Source: an uncultured Fluviicola sp. (GTDB lineage Bacteria; Bacteroidota; Bacteroidia; Flavobacteriales_D; Crocinitomicaceae). From it: a DNA stretch of 64,000 nucleotides. The stretch covers positions 186,001 to 250,000 of the forward strand of contig NZ_CABHOL010000015.1 of the NCBI RefSeq assembly GCF_902168135.1. Reading direction: 5' to 3'. The position numbers and the translations under genes are program-made. The number at the start of each line of letters is the position of its first letter. The stretch's first letter is position 1. The notes under the pieces are model-generated. The model saw only the letters and a program-made list of their open reading frames with translations. It made no database searches and had not been told where the DNA came from. Shown here piece by piece: positions 60,108 to 64,000 of this stretch.

Positions 60108-62207
60108 TTAATATCCCAGATTTTCAATTAATTGGTGGTAATAGTTCTTTAATTCTGCCTGTGAACGGATCACGGCTTCATTTCCTGTTGCTTCTTTATA
60201 AGCGTTTTTCTGGTATTTATCTATTATCCGTGCCTTTTCACGGTCTCCCCATTGAAAGGAAAAAACCAGGTCGATGAGTTTTTTGATCTCTATGTCGTAA
60301 ACAGGGGCGCCAACTTCGATACGTTTATCCAGGTTTCGTTCCATCCAGTCTGCCGAAGAGATAAAATGCAGGGGTTTGTCATTATTCCCAAACACCAGGA
60401 AACGTGTATGTTCCAAAAATCGGTCTACAATACTTAATATTTCGATGTTTTGGCTCAGGCCTTTAATTCCCGGCACCAGGCAGCAAATACCGCGTACCAT
60501 CATTTTGATCTTAACACCGTGTTGAGATGCTTCATACAATTTGTCGATCATTTGCTGGTCAACCAGGTTGTTGATCTTGATGTGAATGAATGCCGGCAGG
60601 CCTTTTTTGGCGTTTTTGGTTTCATTCTCGATCAATTGCAGGTATTTTCTTCGCGCATTGACCGGAGAAACAATCAGTGTTTTGAAATGATAATGGTGCA
60701 GTGGGTGCTCCATCATATGGAAAACTTCATGCACTTCCTCTGCAATTTTCTTATTAACGGTAATCAAGCCCATGTCGGTGTAGATCTGGGCTGTTCGTTC
60801 GTTGAAGTTCCCCGTACCGATATAGGTTATCAGCTGTTCCTTCTTGTCGGCGATCCGTTTAATTTGGATCAGTTTGGAATGGATTTTCAGGTCTTCCGGA
60901 CCATGAAGTACCTTTGCGCCTTCTTCCCGCATTTTTTCCGACCAGAACAAGTTATTCTCTTCATCAAAGCGGGCCTGCAATTCCAAAACAACAGTTACCT
61001 CTTTTCCGTTTCTCATAGCATTTACAAGAGCATTCATGACCTGCGAATTTTTGGCAACCCTGTAAATGTTGATCTTGATGGAAACAACCTTCGGATCGAT
61101 AGCTGCTTCGCGCAGTAAATCCACTACATGGTCAAAACGGTGATAAGGATAATGCAGCAGCACATCTTTTTCAAGAATGACTTTGATCAGGCTATGTTGT
61201 TTGTGAAAGCTCGGGTGATCCACAGCCTTGTAAGGAGCATATATAAATTCCTTATTCCCAAAATCGGGGAACTTCATGAAATCCTTGAAATTGTGATATT
61301 TTCCGCCTGCAATGGTGTTTATTCCCAGTGTCAGGTTCAGGCTGCGTATCAGCATCTCCAGTAAATCCTGCGGCATACGGTGATCATAAACCATACGAAC
61401 GGGTTCACCTTTTTTGCGTTGTTTGATACTCTTCTCCATTTTTTCAATGAAAGACATCGAAACATCATCGTCCAGGTTCAATTCGGCATCACGCGTAAAT
61501 TTGAATGTAAATGCTTCAATGGTGTCAAAAGAGAAGATCGGGAAGATATCCGCCAAATGGAGACGAATAATATCATCGATCAAAATCACCCCTTTTCCTT
61601 TTTCGGATTCCAGGATATAGAACCTGGAAACCAGGTTAGGGATTTCTATGAGTGCAAAACGTGCTTTTCGTTTATAATCCCATTCCATGCGCACTGCCAG
61701 GTAGATTGCTTTGTCACGCAGTCTTGGAAATGGCATTTTTTTGTCAATCAATACGGGAACAATGTCGTGGATGACTGAAGAAAAGAAATAATTTTTAAGT
61801 TCCTCTTTTTGTTTATCGTTTACGGTTATTTCATCGTAATGCCTGATCCCTTTCAGTTTTAGCTTATGTAGAATTGAGGCATAGGCGTGTTCGAATTTCC
61901 GCTGCTGTTTGATCACCACATTGCGGATTTCTTCATACAATTCCTCGGCCGTTCCTTTGTAACCTTCTACTTTTTGATCATCGAGCTGAATCATGCGTTT
62001 CACGTTCGCGACCCTAACCCGGTAGAATTCATCCAGGTTATTGGAATAGATACCCAAAAAACGCAGTCTTTCCACCAGCGGGACTTCATCGTCCAGGGCT
62101 TCCTGCAATACGCGGTCGTTAAAAGCGAGCCAGCTTAATTCTCGGTTGAAATATTTTGCATTATGCGTTTTCTGTTTTGAAGAACCGGTTTCCAGACTTT
62201 TTACCAT
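60108..62207 (-). CDS. ppk1: Polyphosphate kinase 1
   Basis: 699 residues, the normal length. It polymerises ATP gamma-phosphate into polyphosphate at the inner membrane. The N-terminal domain opens YFNRELSWLAFNDRVLQEALDDEVPLVERLRFLGIYSNNLDEFYRVRV. The phospholipase-D-like catalytic halves have the conserved His in VLHGPEDLKIHSKLIQIKR (the autophosphorylated one) and in LEHTRFLVFGN. IGTGNFNERTAQIYTDMGLIT and SSADWMERNLDKRIEVGAPV are also diagnostic. No exopolyphosphatase gene is adjacent. The start is supported by conserved SSKQKTHNAKYFNRELSWL. Confidence 0.96.
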   Translation of the reverse strand: MVKSLETGSSKQKTHNAKYFNRELSWLAFNDRVLQEALDDEVPLVERLRFLGIYSNNLDEFYRVRVANVKRMIQLDDQKVEGYKGTAEELYEEIRNVVIKQQRKFEHAYASILHKLKLKGIRHYDEITVNDKQKEELKNYFFSSVIHDIVPVLIDKKMPFPRLRDKAIYLAVRMEWDYKRKARFALIEIPNLVSRFYILESEKGKGVILIDDIIRLHLADIFPIFSFDTIEAFTFKFTRDAELNLDDDVSMSFIEKMEKSIKQRKKGEPVRMVYDHRMPQDLLEMLIRSLNLTLGINTIAGGKYHNFKDFMKFPDFGNKEFIYAPYKAVDHPSFHKQHSLIKVILEKDVLLHYPYHRFDHVVDLLREAAIDPKVVSIKINIYRVAKNSQVMNALVNAMRNGKEVTVVLELQARFDEENNLFWSEKMREEGAKVLHGPEDLKIHSKLIQIKRIADKKEQLITYIGTGNFNERTAQIYTDMGLITVNKKIAEEVHEVFHMMEHPLHHYHFKTLIVSPVNARRKYLQLIENETKNAKKGLPAFIHIKINNLVDQQMIDKLYEASQHGVKIKMMVRGICCLVPGIKGLSQNIEILSIVDRFLEHTRFLVFGNNDKPLHFISSADWMERNLDKRIEVGAPVYDIEIKKLIDLVFSFQWGDREKARIIDKYQKNAYKEATGNEAVIRSQAELKNYYHQLIENLGY

Positions 62208-62285
62208 GGATTTATTATAAAAGTGACAAACTTAACAGGTTGGATTTGATTCTAAGTTAAGAAATTTTTCAGATTTTGTTAAGGC

Positions 62286-62318
62286 AATAAAAAAGGCAAT
62301 CCGCCTTGGACTGCCTTT
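62286..62318 (-). terminator. Terminator after the ABC substrate-binding protein gene
   Basis: AAAGGCAATCC (62292-62302) and GGACTGCCTTT (62308-62318), loop of five, one G-U wobble on the minus-strand RNA, followed by TTTTTT. Confidence 0.8.
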
Positions 62319-62350
62319 AACTTTTTGCAAGCTGAGAGTTAGTTAAAAAT

Positions 62351-64000
62351 TTAATTTGAACCCTTTGGTTCTTTTATAAATATACTTGAAAAATCTAAAT
62401 TCTCCAAGGAATTTGTTTTAAAATTTCGAATGCGCGAGTTGATCATCGTGATAAAGTCATCATTTACAAGAGGAGTGACTACTGCATCATCTACAATTTG
62501 CTGATCACATTCAACCATAATATCCGTGCGTTTTTTGGAGTCAAGTTCTTTGTTGAGACGAACATACAAATCATCGAATTTGGCATTTCTGTACTTGAAC
62601 GGATTCATAAATTCGGAATTCAGGTTGGCATACTTTCCATAGAAAATGCTCAGGAAGCTCTCTCCGTCCGGGTAATCGGCAATCCAACCGGAAACCCAAA
62701 GACTGGCTTTACCGGATTTTACATATTCATTGCGCTTTTCGAAATTAACTAATTCAACGGTAGTTACAATTCCGAGATTTTCCTTCAATTGTTTCGAGAT
62801 TCCTTTTGCCAGCAAATGATTTGCGGCATCTTTATTACCGCTTACATAAATCACCAGTTGAGGGAATCCATTCCCATTGGCATAACCTGCCTTGGCAAGC
62901 AGGGCATTTGCCTTGTTTACATTAAAGTCCGGTCCTTTTACACGGCTTGCGGGGAAGAATTCGGTATTCGGGATAAATCCGTTGGAAACCGGGTAACCTT
63001 CGCCTTGCAAGGTATGGTTCACCAAACCTTCACGATCTATTGCATGGTTGATAGCTTTTCTTACGAGTACGTCCTTTAAAACGGGGTTTTGCTGAGACAT
63101 ACCCAAAAACGTTACCGAGAATGACTGTTTGGAATCTACCTTGTGCTTGACCGTTTTTCCTTCCTGGGCTTCCTGCAGGGATCCCAGGATATTGTCGACT
63201 TCTTCGGTAGGGATCTCCAATACCAGGTCAATTTTTCGTTCTCTGAATGCAATCAGCTCACTGCGTTTATTTTTGGTATAGCTCAATTCGATAGCGGCCA
63301 GGAACGGAAGTTGGTTCCCGAATTGGTCTTTTGCCCAATAATTGGGATTTCTTTTCAGCTTCAGGCCTTTATTAGAGAATTCTTCCAGCATAAAAGGTCC
63401 TGTTCCGACAGGATGGTTTTTGATATCTTCCTTGTAGAAATCATATGCTTCTTTTGGAAAAATCCCAAAACCCGAATAAGTCAATAACTTATCAAAACCG
63501 GCAAAGGCTTCTACGAGGCTAATCTGAACTTTGTAGCGGTCCAGGACTTTAATCCCGGAAACTCCACCCGCTTTAAATTGTGTTTTTGTCGCTTTGTTGA
63601 ATTCGGAAGCACCAACTACACGATCATTGAGCATGAAGCTGATCTCGTTTAATTTCAAACCGCTGCAAGACATATCCAGTGTGAACTTAACATCCTCTGC
63701 GGTAAGTTCTCTTCCCTCGCCATCCAGACATTCATCCGGGTGGAAATAGATCCCTTTTCGGATATTTAAGGTGTAAGATTTCCCGTCAGGAGAAACCGTA
63801 AAGCTTTCGGCAACCGATGGAATTACTTTTGTTCCGGATGCATCCAGGCGCAGGATCGGGTCAAAGATCTGGGATGTAATCCGCTGGATGTAAAGGGTCG
63901 TGGCTTGTAGCGGGAGAATTGTTTCGATCTTTTCGGACGACATGAACCGGAAAGTTCCTCCGTATTTTGCGCCACCTATTGCTTTTAGGTTTTCAACATT
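62351..64000 (-). CDS. Peptide-type ABC transporter substrate-binding protein, N-terminus cut off
   Basis: At least 549 residues. The frame is open to the right edge, and the Met at 63943 is internal: upstream of it is AKYGGTFRFMSSEKIETILP, the first strand of an SBP_bac_5 protein. The family binds oligopeptides, dipeptides or nickel. Diagnostic stretches are IFDPILRLDASGTKVIPSVAESFTVSPDGKSYTLNIRKGIYFHPD, DVKFTLDMSC, PVGTGPFMLEEFSNKGLKLKRNPNYWAKD, VRKAINHAIDREGLVNHTLQGEGYPVSNGFIP and SGWIADYPDGESFLSIFYG. A signal peptide or lipobox must lie outside the window. Transport genes, if linked, are also outside. Confidence 0.92.
   Translation of the reverse strand, partial: NVENLKAIGGAKYGGTFRFMSSEKIETILPLQATTLYIQRITSQIFDPILRLDASGTKVIPSVAESFTVSPDGKSYTLNIRKGIYFHPDECLDGEGRELTAEDVKFTLDMSCSGLKLNEISFMLNDRVVGASEFNKATKTQFKAGGVSGIKVLDRYKVQISLVEAFAGFDKLLTYSGFGIFPKEAYDFYKEDIKNHPVGTGPFMLEEFSNKGLKLKRNPNYWAKDQFGNQLPFLAAIELSYTKNKRSELIAFRERKIDLVLEIPTEEVDNILGSLQEAQEGKTVKHKVDSKQSFSVTFLGMSQQNPVLKDVLVRKAINHAIDREGLVNHTLQGEGYPVSNGFIPNTEFFPASRVKGPDFNVNKANALLAKAGYANGNGFPQLVIYVSGNKDAANHLLAKGISKQLKENLGIVTTVELVNFEKRNEYVKSGKASLWVSGWIADYPDGESFLSIFYGKYANLNSEFMNPFKYRNAKFDDLYVRLNKELDSKKRTDIMVECDQQIVDDAVVTPLVNDDFITMINSRIRNFKTNSLENLDFSSIFIKEPKGSN

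Noticed and set aside
60450-61118. Plus-strand ORF of 222 codons inside ppk1
   Set aside because: Antisense shadow. ppk1 is fully supported by its active-site motifs.
63941-63943. Met at 63943 as the start of the ABC substrate-binding protein
   Set aside because: The frame stays open to the window edge and the upstream residues (AKYGGTFRF) match the first strand of the family, so the true start is outside.

Overview
The window reads as a chromosomal segment of a Bacteroidota bacterium of the order Flavobacteriales. A Fluviicola/Crocinitomicaceae-type genome is my best guess, but that is an inference. The supporting signs are many secreted proteins with a C-terminal type IX secretion (T9SS) sorting domain (YPNP...G.Y motifs), promoter-like TAnnTTTG elements in place of sigma70 boxes, start codons with little or no Shine-Dalgarno, a three-gene sdhCAB complex II operon with a fused cytochrome b, a TonB-dependent receptor with a carboxypeptidase-like N-terminal domain, and a PIN-PhoH protein. 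No rRNA, tRNA, CRISPR array, transposase, integrase or phage gene was seen.

Layout. 0-3.7 kb: small minus-strand genes, namely a truncated secreted protein, two VOC-fold proteins, a membrane protein, a lipoprotein that is a free-standing SecD P1-head domain, and a coiled-coil membrane protein. 3.9-8.6 kb: methionyl-tRNA synthetase, a GxxExxY gene enclosed by inverted repeats, a CLC-type channel with unusual filter motifs, a lipoprotein gene broken by a 4-bp duplication, and a small lipoprotein. 8.7-12.7 kb: MpaB-like oxygenase plus DUF1003 pair, a secreted protein, and PIN-PhoH. 12.8-22.3 kb: three tandem paralogous T9SS surface proteins with SprB-type repeats. 22.5-28.8 kb: radA, a T9SS-sorted trypsin-like protease, a thioredoxin-fold protein, and an overlapping hypothetical-udk-histidine kinase operon running to 32.4 kb. 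32.5-36.2 kb: two more T9SS cargos. 36.5-42.3 kb: sdhCAB and a sugar-type MFS transporter. 42.4-47.7 kb: SCO protein, TonB receptor and a PKD-type T9SS cargo. 47.9-54.1 kb: plus-strand housekeeping genes (M42 peptidase, EEP hydrolase, RDD protein, rsmI), a minus-strand universal stress protein, a quinone-oxidoreductase-like MDR and an NlpE-like lipoprotein. 54.2-64 kb: aspS, a secreted protein, an outer-membrane barrel protein, a TPR-LytS type kinase that looks catalytically dead, ppk1, and a truncated peptide-binding ABC substrate protein.

How it works together. Most of the window is core metabolism and information processing (metG, aspS, radA, rsmI, udk, sdhCAB, ppk1) interleaved with cell-surface biology. 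At least seven T9SS cargos are encoded, but no recognised T9SS machinery gene, so secretion must be supplied from elsewhere. Genes are mostly single units closed by strong hairpin terminators. Probable translational coupling occurs in the VOC/membrane pair, the oxygenase/DUF1003 pair, hypothetical/udk/kinase and MDR/NlpE. Intergenic regions carry several short palindromic repeat families.

I found no clear-cut new multi-gene system. The best candidates for something undescribed are the SecD-domain lipoprotein, the pseudokinase with TPR sensor, the GxxExxY element with its inverted flanks, the CLC protein with altered filter residues, and the tandem SprB-repeat surface protein array.
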